Shown: positions 15,574 through 23,882, counted from the first letter of the stretch. The stretch: DNA of 64,000 nucleotides from Stenotrophomonas maltophilia (GCF_003205835.1 NZ_CP029773.1:4248501-4312500), one strand, 5' to 3'. Numbers and translations: made by a program. The notes: a model not told the origin generated them from the sequence alone.

Positions 15574-16569
15574 TCACTGTGCGCGCCGCCTGATCCGGAA
15601 ATGATCCCGGTAGGCCGAAGGGGACATGCCAACGACGCTCTGGAATGCCTTGCGGAATGCGCTCACATCGTCGTATCCCAATGTCGAGGCCAGTTGTGCA
15701 ACAGGGATATCGCCGAGCTGCAGCGCGTCCCTGGCCTTGGCCATCCTGACCTGCCGGATGTAGTCAGCCGGATTGAGTCCCGTGGCCTTCTGGAATCGCC
15801 GGATGAATGTTCTTTCGGTCAGGTGGGCACGCTCAGCCAGGGTACTGACCGTGTGGCGCAATCCGGGTTCGGCAAGGATGGATCGCTGGACAGCCAGCAG
15901 CGCTGCGTCATCGTGATCCAGCTTTGGCAGGAATCCCTGCAGTGGCCGCTGGTCCTGCCGGATTCCGTCACTGAGCATGAAGCGTGCCGTTGCCAACATC
16001 ACGCTGGAGCCCATCGTGCGATCGACGATCAACAGGCCCAGATCATTCCACGCAAGGATCGCGCCTGACGTAATGACGTCGCCATCATCGATGACGACGT
16101 TCTCGGTGGTCACCTGGACGTCGGTGTAGGTGCCGGCAAGCAGGCCCGCGAACGCCCAGTGCGTCGTGACCCGTCGCCGTGCAAGCAGGCCGGTCTGGGC
16201 AAGCACGAAAGCACCCGCGCAGACGGAGCACATGATCGTGCCGCCTGAATGGAGCGTTTTTAGCCACTGCGCCTCGTTTGGCATCGCGGACATGCGCTCA
16301 GGCATCGCCACGCTCGGCGGCGAGATCACGAAGCCAGGGGCGTTCACATCGCCGGGATCGCTGTCCCAGCAACATTCCATGCGGCCCGATTGCGGGTTCC
16401 ATTGCCAATGCGTCACCCGGATGAAGCACCGCCGGTCATCCTCGTGAGGATACGCAGCCCATTCATTCGCGATCCGGAACAGATCGGTCAGGCCATGGAT
16501 GGCCGCCATCTGGCAATCCGGGTAGATCAGCAGAGCGACTTCGATCCGCTTGTCAGTTTCGATACGCAT
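15574..16569 (-). CDS. GlxA-type AraC regulator with DJ-1/PfpI domain
   Basis: A 331-residue regulator: a class-I amidotransferase-like (DJ-1/PfpI) sensing domain (about 5-195; VALLIYPDCQMAAIHGLTDLFRIAN, SVCAGAFVLAQTGLLARRRVTTHW) followed by an AraC double helix-turn-helix (about 225-325; VSTLAERAHLTERTFIRRFQKATG and VAQLASTLGYDDVSAFRKAF). GGAGG supports the ATG at 16569. The Cys in SVCAGAF corresponds to the nucleophile elbow, but catalysis is not expected. It is divergent from the alpha/beta hydrolase, a probable target. Confidence 0.9.
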   Translation of the reverse strand: MRIETDKRIEVALLIYPDCQMAAIHGLTDLFRIANEWAAYPHEDDRRCFIRVTHWQWNPQSGRMECCWDSDPGDVNAPGFVISPPSVAMPERMSAMPNEAQWLKTLHSGGTIMCSVCAGAFVLAQTGLLARRRVTTHWAFAGLLAGTYTDVQVTTENVVIDDGDVITSGAILAWNDLGLLIVDRTMGSSVMLATARFMLSDGIRQDQRPLQGFLPKLDHDDAALLAVQRSILAEPGLRHTVSTLAERAHLTERTFIRRFQKATGLNPADYIRQVRMAKARDALQLGDIPVAQLASTLGYDDVSAFRKAFQSVVGMSPSAYRDHFRIRRRAQ

Positions 16570-16769
16570 GAATGTCACCTCCGCCAATTTCAATTGATAG
16601 AGCGCTACCTAGAATGGATTCGGGCGGAGTGATGGCTGCCTCAGCATAGAAGGAATCGCATGCCTGGGGCCACTCCCGCGAGATTCACCGTCAGCGTCCC
16701 TGCTCCTGCACCGATGCAGGCCGCCGCGACGCAGGACGTTCTCCAAACCCAACAGCGAGGAACCCCGAA

Positions 16770-17600
16770 ATGGCTACGGTTACCACCAAAGACGGCGTCG
16801 AGATCTTCTACAAGGACTGGGGTCCGCGCGACGCCAAGGTCATCCATTTCCATCATGGCTGGCCGCTCACCGCCGACGATTGGGACGCGCAGATGCTGTT
16901 CTTCGTCAACAAGGGCTATCGCGTGGTCGCGCACGATCGCCGCGGACACGGCCGCTCCAGCCAGGTATGGGACGGGCATGACATGGACCACTATGCCGAC
17001 GATGTTGCTGCAGTGGTCGAAAAGCTGGGCACCCAGGGTGCCATGCATGTGGGCCATTCCACCGGCGGCGGCCAGGTGGTGCGCTACATCGCGCGCCATG
17101 GCGAGAAGAACGTGTCCAAGGCGGTATTGATCAGCTCGGTGCCGCCGTTGATGGTCAAGACCGCAGCCAACCCACAGGGCACGCCCAAGGAGGTCTTCGA
17201 CGATTTCCAGGCACAGCTGGCCGCCAATCGTGCGCAGTTCTACCATGACGTACCGGCCGGACCGTTCTACGGCTACAACCGCCCCGGCGCGAAGCCGTCG
17301 GACGCGGTGATCTGGAACTGGTGGCGGCAGGGCATGCAAGGCTCGGCCAAGGCGCACTACGACGGCATCGTTGCCTTCTCGCAGACCGATTTCACCGAAG
17401 ATCTGAAGGGCATTTCCATTCCGGTGCTGGTGATCCACGGCGATGACGACCAGGTGGTGCCGTATGCCGACTCCGGCGTCCTTTCCGCGAAGCTGGTAAA
17501 GAACGGCACGCTGATCACCTACGAGGGTGCACCGCACGGCATTCCGACCACGCACGCCGACCGGATCAACGCCGACCTGCTGGCGTTCCTGGAGAGCTGA
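16770..17600 (+). CDS. Alpha/beta hydrolase (arylesterase/non-heme haloperoxidase type)
   Basis: A 276-residue cytosolic alpha/beta hydrolase with the triad visible: nucleophile Ser97 in GHSTGG, Asp227 in HGDDDQVVP and His256 in APHG. HHGWPLTADDWD near 28-39 supplies the oxyanion region. The whole fits the cofactor-free haloperoxidase/arylesterase group, which hydrolyse esters and can perhydrolyse acetate. It stands alone, divergent from the GlxA-type regulator, and ends at a perfect 12-bp hairpin shared with the convergent gene. The natural substrate is unknown. Confidence 0.87.
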   Translation: MATVTTKDGVEIFYKDWGPRDAKVIHFHHGWPLTADDWDAQMLFFVNKGYRVVAHDRRGHGRSSQVWDGHDMDHYADDVAAVVEKLGTQGAMHVGHSTGGGQVVRYIARHGEKNVSKAVLISSVPPLMVKTAANPQGTPKEVFDDFQAQLAANRAQFYHDVPAGPFYGYNRPGAKPSDAVIWNWWRQGMQGSAKAHYDGIVAFSQTDFTEDLKGISIPVLVIHGDDDQVVPYADSGVLSAKLVKNGTLITYEGAPHGIPTTHADRINADLLAFLES

Positions 17601-17610
17601 TCGTGAAGGA

Positions 17611-17639
17611 TCCGGGAAGTGCTTCAGGCACTTCCCGGA
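17611..17639. terminator. Bidirectional hairpin between convergent genes
   Basis: TCCGGGAAGTGC (17611-17622) pairs perfectly with GCACTTCCCGGA (17628-17639) around a 5-base loop TTCAG. The stop codon of the minus-strand gene (17624-17626) lies in the loop. Confidence 0.65.
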
Positions 17640-18271
17640 CCATCCGGCAGGCGGATTCCATTCGCGGCAACGAAAGCGCGCGACGCATGCCAATAGGCCT
17701 GTGGTGGCGTGTGCAGCTCCGGCTGCGACCAGTAGTCATCGAGGTGCAGCGCACCCATCACGCCGCCCCATGCAGCACGCGCATCGTGGACGCGCATCCG
17801 CCAACGATGATGCGGCGGAAAGTAGGCGTAGTGTTCGAGCGCCTGCTGCTGCGCCTGCTCTTCGGCAATGCCTGCCTGATGGATCAGCGTCCACGCATGC
17901 ATATGGCGGGCATGGGCAAGCGCACCGAGATACTCGTCCTCATCCAGCAAGGGAACCGACTCACCGCGAGCCAGGCACAACGCATCCGACTCGGTGTCGT
18001 ACGCCAGCGACGGCTGCGCCAGTTCCGGGTTCTGGTGCCAGTACCCTTCACCCAACACGTGCAGCATCGCCCAGTGCCAGGGCTCGTCGTGGAAGATCAG
18101 TGCGTGCTCGTACTCGCAGCCAGGGGCCTGGTCGGGATAGCGTTGGCGTGCGTGTTCGATTGCCAGCGCTTCGGGAATCTGGCCGTAGCGCACCAGGCAC
18201 CAGGCGAACAGATGCCGGCTGTCTTCGATTTCAGTGGTGAAGTCTTCCACGGACGTATCGATGTTGGGCAT
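17624..18271 (-). CDS. Hypothetical protein, Trp/His-rich
   Basis: A 215-residue soluble protein with no signal peptide and no family I recognise. It contains many aromatic and acidic residues and two similar helical segments around LFAWCLVRYGQIPEALAIEHARQRYP and MHAWTLIHQAGIAEEQAQQQALEHYAYFP, which look like an internal repeat. Start 18271 (MPNIDTS) has a weak CAGGGA upstream; Met 15 bases earlier is an alternative. Convergent with the hydrolase, divergent from the exported pair at 18.5 kb. Confidence 0.6.
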   Translation of the reverse strand: MPNIDTSVEDFTTEIEDSRHLFAWCLVRYGQIPEALAIEHARQRYPDQAPGCEYEHALIFHDEPWHWAMLHVLGEGYWHQNPELAQPSLAYDTESDALCLARGESVPLLDEDEYLGALAHARHMHAWTLIHQAGIAEEQAQQQALEHYAYFPPHHRWRMRVHDARAAWGGVMGALHLDDYWSQPELHTPPQAYWHASRAFVAANGIRLPDGPGSA

Positions 18272-18501
18272 GGTCGATCCCTGCATGCGAGCCACCCACC
18301 ATCGGGCCCGACAAGTGTGCCGGAATGCACCAGCGAGCAGATCATCTTCGAAGTCAGCTGACGGACCAGACCACAGCAACGTAAACGAAAACTGAATCCG
18401 GACCACGGGTGACTGGGGGAGGGTGCACCACTTCTCCGTTGTATGCAGGCGATCCAGATATGCGCAATACGAATTCAACGCAAGGAACCTGTCCCGGCAT
18501 C

Positions 18502-19281
18502 ATGGAAAACCGAAGTTCATCGCAGAAATTCGCTGCAGCACTCATCATTGCCGTACTCGCCACGGGAGCAGTAGCGGCCTTTCTCCTCCTTCGCCCCACG
18601 CCACAGCCCTCGCAAACAGCACCGGATGTTGAACAGGCGGGCGGGCAGCGCAGCGATCCAGCCACCTCACCATCCCTAGTGGCATCGACCGCGTCACGGC
18701 CTGCAAGCAGCACGAGCATGCTGTTTCCTGGTGTTCCGCAGAATCGCGATGCCATGGAGCCCAAGGACGATGATCCATTTGATGGGCGTAGCCGCGAAGA
18801 GCAACGCTGGCTGGACGAACACGGCTATCCGAATACCGCACAGTGGGCTTCCTATTCCAGCGCGCCCGATGCGTTGCTGGAACAGGCCGCCAGTAACGGC
18901 GACAAGCTTGCCCGCACGATGCTGGACTCGCGAAGGCTCCCCGATCGAGCGGCCCTGGACCAGATGATGTCGTCCGCAGTGGACGGCAACTACTTTGCGC
19001 TGCAGTTGCTTGCGACACATTTCGCATCCACCGGTCGAGCGGGAAACATCAACGCATACGCGGTTTCGCGTGTCCTGGAGATGCGCGCAGACCCTTCCGC
19101 CGCGCTTGGCAGGGAAATCATGTTCTCTGCGCCACTCACTATCGAGGAGCGGATGCAGGGGGAGGCCGAAGCACTTCGTCTGAACGCTACTTTCAACCAG
19201 CTTTACCAGGGAAGAACCGGCAACGCGTTCGTTCCCGATTACCGCCCGTTCCCCGTTGACAACTCGCAAGGATGGCAATGA
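18502..19281 (+). CDS. Membrane-anchored hypothetical protein (first of coupled pair)
   Basis: About 259 residues: an N-terminal signal-anchor helix (KFAAALIIAVLATGAVAAFLLL), a Pro/Ser/Thr linker, then a soluble domain with WLDEHGYPNTAQWASYSSAPDALLEQAASNGDKLAR and ALDQMMSSAVDGNYFALQLLATHFA, reminiscent of Sel1/TPR-like helices. Start choice is uncertain: 18502 has AAGGAA at long spacing, 18460 (14 residues longer) has only a weak site. The stop overlaps the next gene's ATG by 4 bases (ATGA), so the two are translationally coupled. Function unknown; periplasmic exposure inferred. Confidence 0.55.
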   Translation: MENRSSSQKFAAALIIAVLATGAVAAFLLLRPTPQPSQTAPDVEQAGGQRSDPATSPSLVASTASRPASSTSMLFPGVPQNRDAMEPKDDDPFDGRSREEQRWLDEHGYPNTAQWASYSSAPDALLEQAASNGDKLARTMLDSRRLPDRAALDQMMSSAVDGNYFALQLLATHFASTGRAGNINAYAVSRVLEMRADPSAALGREIMFSAPLTIEERMQGEAEALRLNATFNQLYQGRTGNAFVPDYRPFPVDNSQGWQ

Positions 19282-19793
19282 AACCTGTAAGTAAATTCGT
19301 CCTGGCCACCGCAGCTTTCACCGTTACCGGTGTTGCTCTGGCCTGCACCGTTCTTCCAATGCTCCCGTTCTCGATATCGGTCGACCTGAAAGATATCGCG
19401 GCAGCCAAGCAAGCCGGCGCCTCCTCTGCAGAGGCACCCAACAAGGCATTCCTCAAGAAACTGGATGAGACCGCTGAAAGGACCTTCGGTGCGGATGCAT
19501 GGCGCAACACGTCTTTCGTCGGCAACGTCATGTACAAGACAAAAATCATGATGATGACCGGCTCAAGCATGATCACCGTCAGCAAGCCGTGCGGGAAGTC
19601 GGCAGAAGAGTCAGGCGGCACTGAAGACAGCTTCGCCTCGACACCCCCGTCTGGCGGCGGCGGAGGTGGTGGCAGCACTGGCGGTGGTGGCGGGATCGGC
19701 GGCTGGTTCCCCGGTGGTGGTGGGTGCTTCGGCAACTGTCAGCCGCCCCCGCCCGGTCGCGTGGGTCCGATCGAGAATCTTCCGCGATCCTGA
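19278..19793 (+). CDS. Exported Gly-rich hypothetical protein (second of coupled pair)
   Basis: A 171-residue protein with a clear signal peptide (KFVLATAAFTVTGVALA, cut near AC), a mixed middle domain with YKTKIMMMTGSSMITVSKPC, and a low-complexity C-terminus made of GGG runs, then WFPGGGGCFGNCQPPPPG. The ATGA overlap with the upstream stop and AAGGA five bases ahead select this start over the in-frame ATG at 19272. The Gly/Pro/Cys tail suggests a secreted or surface peptide. No family recognised. Confidence 0.55.
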   Translation: MKPVSKFVLATAAFTVTGVALACTVLPMLPFSISVDLKDIAAAKQAGASSAEAPNKAFLKKLDETAERTFGADAWRNTSFVGNVMYKTKIMMMTGSSMITVSKPCGKSAEESGGTEDSFASTPPSGGGGGGGSTGGGGGIGGWFPGGGGCFGNCQPPPPGRVGPIENLPRS

Positions 19794-20089
19794 GGGCACT
19801 TCAATGAAAGGGCATCGCCGCAAGGTGCTGCCCTTGGCGCCCCCCCTGATGCATCAGCCAGAAGCCATCAGGGCGTCGTCACTGGACTTCGTCGGACGTT
19901 GATGTGGTGTCCACCAGCACCCACAAAATCCTCGAAAATGATTGATTTTATTAAAAATCAGTCTAATTCAATCTACTTTTGAATCACTAATCGACTCACA
20001 CATCGCTCTACTGCTCGCGGCATCCGTTCTGCCGTGAACAGACCTGGGGACGTATAGGACCCCAGATCCATTCAGCCGAATAGCCATCC
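19794..20089. other. AT-rich junction region with left repeat copy
   Basis: No convincing gene. After 19909 base composition drops sharply (ATGATTGATTTTATTAAAA near 19938) relative to neighbours. It contains the left copy of the 28-bp repeat and marks the left edge of the putative island. Confidence 0.5.
19882..19909. repeat. Left copy of 28-bp direct repeat (putative att)
   Basis: CTGGACTTCG-TC-GGACGTTGATGTGGTG, identical at 26 of 28 positions to 24230-24257, which ends inside the 3' CCA end of the tRNA gene. Same orientation, about 4.35 kb apart. Confidence 0.6.
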
Positions 20090-20857
20090 TCAGCCACCAG
20101 AATCAGAGCGGGAGTAGCTTCGCTTTATCCAAGCCTCGTAGATGCTGCCGGCCTCTGCCCAATCGTCATAGGGTGAACCCGCGTCGGTTGTCTCCTTGAG
20201 AATTCGGCCTGTGTACGCTTGCTGCAGCTCCCTTTTTCGCCCGGCCGCCAGCGAGTCGATATTCTCTGGCCGTTCTCCAATGTCATAGCCCACCCACCAA
20301 GCACGGTTGTATCCGTTCGGCGTGGCAGCCAGTACCGCGAAGCCGGTGGCGGTGTGATCCGTGTTGGGTTCGGGATTCAATGCAACGTCATAGTCCGGAG
20401 CGTTCACGTACGGCCTCGCATTCGTTGATGCCGCCTTATGCTCGTCCAAGATAGCTTTGAGTGTTTGGCAGACATCCTCCCAGCCAAGGTAGCTGGTCGA
20501 GCCATCAATAGCGCTGATTGGTGCGCTGTTGATTCTCAGCCCATCCAGCGAGCCATCTGGTAGCCGCAAGAAGTAGCTTGTCGTATTCCCACAGTCGCAT
20601 CCGGTAATGGGGCGGCCATTGAACCAGTTCACCCCCCAAATCAGCGGATTTGGTCCAGTAGCCAAGCGACAAGACTCCAATGCTCCCTGCTCTCGTGCAC
20701 TCCACCATCCAGGAACCGGTCCGCCCCCTGCATCGCCAGCCGTGAGGTAAATAAAGACCACTCTGGCGCCCGATTGAATATCGAGATATGCCTGCTCCCC
20801 ACGGAACAGCTGCCAGTCATCCTGATGCGGCCCAACGTAGAAGGTCACATTCGTCAT
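20090..20857 (-). CDS. PIG-L (LmbE-like) deacetylase family protein
   Basis: A 255-residue protein of the Zn-dependent PIG-L/LmbE fold. The metal-binding GPHQDD (9-14; His11, Asp14) and the distal His168 in NTDHTATG are present, with LTAGDAGGG (39-46) and WWSAREQGALESC matching the family's Arg-Glu helix. Such enzymes remove N-acetyl groups from GlcNAc-type sugars. There is no signal peptide from the chosen start 20857, which has GGGAG eight bases upstream; a longer N-terminus is possible. It is divergent from the DNA-binding gene at 20966. Substrate unknown; likely acquired. Confidence 0.75.
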   Translation of the reverse strand: MTNVTFYVGPHQDDWQLFRGEQAYLDIQSGARVVFIYLTAGDAGGGPVPGWWSAREQGALESCRLATGPNPLIWGVNWFNGRPITGCDCGNTTSYFLRLPDGSLDGLRINSAPISAIDGSTSYLGWEDVCQTLKAILDEHKAASTNARPYVNAPDYDVALNPEPNTDHTATGFAVLAATPNGYNRAWWVGYDIGERPENIDSLAAGRKRELQQAYTGRILKETTDAGSPYDDWAEAGSIYEAWIKRSYSRSDSGG

Positions 20858-20965
20858 CTGAGACTCCCAAGCTTCACCCCTAATGGGCTCTGCCAGCTTA
20901 GGTCGCGCGACGCTCATAGACTGAGACGCGGCGCTCCCAACTTCCAACATCTACTAGGCATGCTC

Positions 20966-21322
20966 ATGGCTGACATTGATATCAGCTGGGTCCAACCAGC
21001 TCTCCAGAATCTGTCCACAGAAATTGAGGGTCTGAGATCTCAGCTATCGATCATGCGCGTCGATCTCTCAGGCAAGGACTGGCGTACTGCAGACGAGGCC
21101 GCCCACTACCCCGGCGTGTCGTCCCGTCAGTTTCGAAGGAACGCCCCTGATCTGGGCCTTGTGCCCAGAAGCTTCATGGGCAAGCAGCTCTATGCGAAGA
21201 ACGAGCTGTACAGAGCAACCGAAAACTCCCGCAACTGGAAATCTCGAGGGAACACCTGGCGCCTCCCTGGTTCCTACCTCGCCCCAGATGGAGGAAGCGC
21301 TGGCTCGGCTGCGGCACCATGA
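20966..21322 (+). CDS. Small DNA-binding protein, excisionase/MerR-like
   Basis: A 118-residue protein: an N-terminal helix (ADIDISWVQPALQNLSTEIEGLRSQL) that may dimerise, then DWRTADEAAHYPGVSSRQFRRNAPDLGLVPRS, which looks like a winged helix of the kind that binds integration junctions, and KQLYAKNELYRATE. Start is 20966 or 20960 (adjacent Met). It is followed after 21 bases by a second helix-turn-helix gene. Role inferred from the motif and the island setting. Confidence 0.5.
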   Translation: MADIDISWVQPALQNLSTEIEGLRSQLSIMRVDLSGKDWRTADEAAHYPGVSSRQFRRNAPDLGLVPRSFMGKQLYAKNELYRATENSRNWKSRGNTWRLPGSYLAPDGGSAGSAAAP

Positions 21323-21343
21323 CGAGCGCAAGGGGAAACCCTA

Positions 21344-21859
21344 GTGGCTCCTTCCGACAAGCTAATGACCGTTGCAGAAGCGGCAGAACAAAGCACGTGC
21401 TCTGCCAAGACGATACGCAGAGCTATTGATAGCGGGCGACTGACCGCTGTAAGACTCAGGCAGAGAGCCAAGTCGGATCGTATCCATCGAGAAGACTTGG
21501 AGGCTTGGTGGAGGCAGTGCCGCCTGCGACCCGCAGCAGTCCCAATAGACCCATACGTGACATCACCCCATCGCTCGATACGGCGAAGGCAAGGGGTCGA
21601 GAGAAGGCCGGGAATCAGTGCCAAGGGCAACACGCGCTGCCAGCGCTCTTGCCTTGGACAAGGCTGGCCGCCCATTCGTCCTTGGTCTGCCACATCTTCT
21701 GGACACCGATGTGCACACGCCCCCCGCGTTCCTTGGCTGGGGAAACTTGGGCGATCTGCCGACCGCTCCACCTCAGCACCCAGTTGTCACTCAGCTGGCC
21801 CCAGCCAGAGGGGACGGGAGCGGTGCGGAAACCCTGGTAGCCGTGCATGGGAAGCATGA
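21344..21859 (+). CDS. Excisionase-type helix-turn-helix protein, C-terminus doubtful
   Basis: GTG start at 21344. Residues about 5-60 (DKLMTVAEAAEQSTCSAKTIRRAIDSG, then RIHREDLEAWWRQCR) are a textbook HTH_17 excisionase domain. After about residue 85 the frame turns Arg/Ser/Pro-rich and improbable, and the opposite strand (21615-21950) looks more like coding sequence. The real gene may have been cut near 21600 and now reads through junk to the stop at 21859. The domain is clear; the length is not. Confidence 0.45.
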   Translation: MAPSDKLMTVAEAAEQSTCSAKTIRRAIDSGRLTAVRLRQRAKSDRIHREDLEAWWRQCRLRPAAVPIDPYVTSPHRSIRRRQGVERRPGISAKGNTRCQRSCLGQGWPPIRPWSATSSGHRCAHAPRVPWLGKLGRSADRSTSAPSCHSAGPSQRGRERCGNPGSRAWEA

Positions 21860-21950
21860 CCAGAAGGATATTGCCGAGCGTCTCAGCCGCTGCGATTCGC
21901 TCAACCGCAAGTTTTAACCGCTCAGGAAGCCCTGCCCCCCCCCCTACCAC
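21615..21950 (-). pseudogene. Truncated gene fragment behind a C10 homopolymer
   Basis: The minus frame YEAAVVGGGAGLPERLKLAVERI...GYQGFRTAPVPSGWGQLSDNW...VHIGVQKMWQTKDEW has natural amino-acid composition and G/C-rich third positions, unlike the plus frames across the same bases. It has no credible start: an in-frame TAG lies 8 codons upstream of the run of ten G residues (21944-21935). I read it as the C-terminal remnant of a larger, unrecognised protein. Confidence 0.35.
21935..21944. repeat. C10 homopolymer
   Basis: Ten consecutive C on the plus strand, the longest homopolymer noticed in the window, within the fragment above. Such tracts slip easily in replication or sequencing. Confidence 0.9.
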
Positions 21951-22070
21951 TGCTGCCTCGTAGGCGTTTCCCTATATGTCGGCGAGTGATTTTCCTATTG
22001 CGAATATCCAAGTCCGTTGAGACCTTCCAGCTGCCCATCGGGCATTCATCAACTTGACAGTGGAGTGATC

Positions 22071-22292
22071 ATGAAGATCCAAAATGTCTTGCTTGGTTTG
22101 ATCGTTGCTGCCGCTGCAGCGGCCGGGACCGTAGGCGTTGTGCCCACCGCCAATGCCGCTTCCTTCCACACTTCGTGCGTCCCCGCCGGCGGCGGCATGG
22201 CTCGCTGCACCCAAACCTTCTGTCATGAAGGAGCGTGCGTAGTCACTGATACCTGGACGCAACCGATGCGCGAGGTCATCGAGTTCCAGTGA
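22071..22292 (+). CDS. Small Cys-rich exported protein
   Basis: A 73-residue precursor with a clean signal peptide (KIQNVLLGLIVAAAAAAGTVG, cut after TANAA) and a mature part with four Cys (SFHTSCVPAGGGMARCTQTFCHEGACVVTDTW), likely two disulfides. GGAG six bases before ATG 22071. A GC hairpin follows. No family recognised; it could be a small periplasmic or secreted peptide. Isolated in the AT-rich island. Confidence 0.55.
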   Translation: MKIQNVLLGLIVAAAAAAGTVGVVPTANAASFHTSCVPAGGGMARCTQTFCHEGACVVTDTWTQPMREVIEFQ

Positions 22293-22299
22293 CACCCAG

Positions 22300-22323
22300 G
22301 CGCAGCGGTATATGCCGCTGCGC
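22300..22323 (+). terminator. Hairpin after the Cys-rich peptide gene
   Basis: GCGCAGCGG pairs with CCGCTGCGC around TATATG, 8 bases after the stop codon. Only a weak T-rich tail (TATTC). Confidence 0.5.
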
Positions 22324-22361
22324 TATTCAACGGAGTGCGGCATCCAGTATGCGGCCCATGT

Positions 22362-22621
22362 CAGAGAGCCCCAAGATCTTTCACCACCGACTGCCCCTGC
22401 TGAAGGAACCCGATCAGCAGACGGCCGCCGGCGACTTGCCGACCCATCTGCTCATTGAGGTAATTGGCCTGGAGCCGTCCCGCCGTCATCAGGTCGGCGT
22501 GCACATGCTGGGCATCACGGCCTTGAGTGGATCACCTGGTGACGCGAACTGGCCGCCGATGGGCAGCACTGACGTAGCCTGCCGGCTGTCGATCTTGGCG
22601 TAAACCGTGGCCATCGTCCTG
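22362..22621 (-). pseudogene. Possible frameshifted gene remnant
   Basis: This falls in the gene-free gap 22293-22673. On the minus strand a frame MATVYAKIDSRQATSVLPIG (from about 22615) is followed, in a shifted frame after about 22525, by DAQHVHADLMTAGRLQANYL then NEQMGRQVAGGRLLIGFLQQ and a stop near 22364. Both pieces have plausible composition and would join with one frameshift. No family recognised; the call is tentative. Confidence 0.3.
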
Positions 22622-22673
22622 CCGCCTCTGATGGTACTAATTTGAAAATCGCTACATCCAAAAGGAAATTGAA

Positions 22674-23873
22674 ATGAAGCGTCTTCGTATTGCCGGAATT
22701 GCTGCAGCTGCGCTGTTTTCGTTCTACTCCAGCCATGCGCTGTGTTCTTCAGAGTTTGAGACCGAGGACAACAGCACCCCAATAGCTACATACTCAAGGA
22801 TGTTCGGGGTATCCAAGATTGAAGCTCAGGCGCGATTCCTCGTCATGGCGGAATCGACCAAAGTACAAGAGATCCTTCGAACCAAGTATCCAACGACATT
22901 CGGCGGACTGTATGTGGAGCACCAGCCCCAATTCCGTGTTGTTGTACGTTTCACAGAGTCCCCGGTAGAAAGTCTGCGCTCAGTGACCGCGGACCCCGCC
23001 TTCGTTGCTCTGCCAGCATCCCATTCGTTGGTTGAACTTGGTGCGGCTCAACAAGCCGTTGGTGAGGAGCTCCATCGAAATGGGATCAATTTCCTCTCAC
23101 GCCTGGACTTGGAGCATTCAACCGTTGAATTTTCTGTTGAAGATCCGCAGCTGGTGGAACAGCCCATGCGTTCCCTACGCTCGGAAATTCCGTTCATTCG
23201 ATTTAAGAGAACCACTGGCTTCTTGCAGCCCACGCTACTGGAAATATCGCTGAGCTCTGCCCAGAAGCTCAAGGAGCCACCGGGATCCTACTGCACCAGC
23301 GGGTTTGGCGTTAAGAGCGGCACGACTCGCGGCATCACTACAGCGGGGCACTGCGATAACACGTTGACGCATAGTGGAAATCCCTTGACCTTTCAGGCCG
23401 AAAAAAAATCCGGCTCAGAGGACATTCAATGGCATACCTATCCAGACACGAGCCGGTATCACTACGTTCCCTCCCACCGCGTCGAGGCAGGATCTCAGAG
23501 CCGTCTTATGGTCGCCGTAAGGCCGCGCTCAGAGATGAAGGTGGGGGACATTGTCTGTAAGTACGGAAAATCAACGTATGAGACGTGCGGCCTCATCACC
23601 GATCTTAAATTTCAAGCAACCTTTGAAAACGCTATCGGCGAATTCGTTCGGGTGGTTAGCCCGGAAGGCCGCACCATGACGGATTTTGGCGATAGCGGTG
23701 GCCCTGTCTATGGGACGCAGAAGCCTGATGGGCGCTTCTACGACACCGCGTATGGCATGGTTCATGGGCGGGGCAATTCAGGGACAGAGTTCTATAAAGA
23801 TCTCTTCTTCATGCCTACCGACTATTTCGCCAGCTTGGGCCTGCAGATCCTTACCACTGCGGATGATCCGTAA
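22674..23873 (+). CDS. Secreted S1-family serine protease (streptogrisin/alpha-lytic type)
   Basis: A 399-residue preproprotease: signal peptide (1-23), a prodomain of about 180 residues with the streptogrisin-type pro region (ARFLVMAESTKVQEI...), and a chymotrypsin-fold domain from about 205. The triad is visible as His226 (TTAGHC), Asp250 (SEDIQW) and Ser341 (GDSGGP); Cys207/Cys227 and Cys295/Cys305 fit disulfides. Secretion and autoprocessing are the family norm. AAGGAA precedes the ATG. Codon use is visibly more AT-rich than surrounding core genes, suggesting transfer. A strong terminator follows. Confidence 0.85.
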   Translation: MKRLRIAGIAAAALFSFYSSHALCSSEFETEDNSTPIATYSRMFGVSKIEAQARFLVMAESTKVQEILRTKYPTTFGGLYVEHQPQFRVVVRFTESPVESLRSVTADPAFVALPASHSLVELGAAQQAVGEELHRNGINFLSRLDLEHSTVEFSVEDPQLVEQPMRSLRSEIPFIRFKRTTGFLQPTLLEISLSSAQKLKEPPGSYCTSGFGVKSGTTRGITTAGHCDNTLTHSGNPLTFQAEKKSGSEDIQWHTYPDTSRYHYVPSHRVEAGSQSRLMVAVRPRSEMKVGDIVCKYGKSTYETCGLITDLKFQATFENAIGEFVRVVSPEGRTMTDFGDSGGPVYGTQKPDGRFYDTAYGMVHGRGNSGTEFYKDLFFMPTDYFASLGLQILTTADDP

Positions 23874-23882
23874 CTCACAGAG

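Noticed and set aside
20966..21859. Complete prophage lysogeny module
   Set aside because: Two excisionase-like genes are present, but there is no integrase, repressor pair or structural gene.
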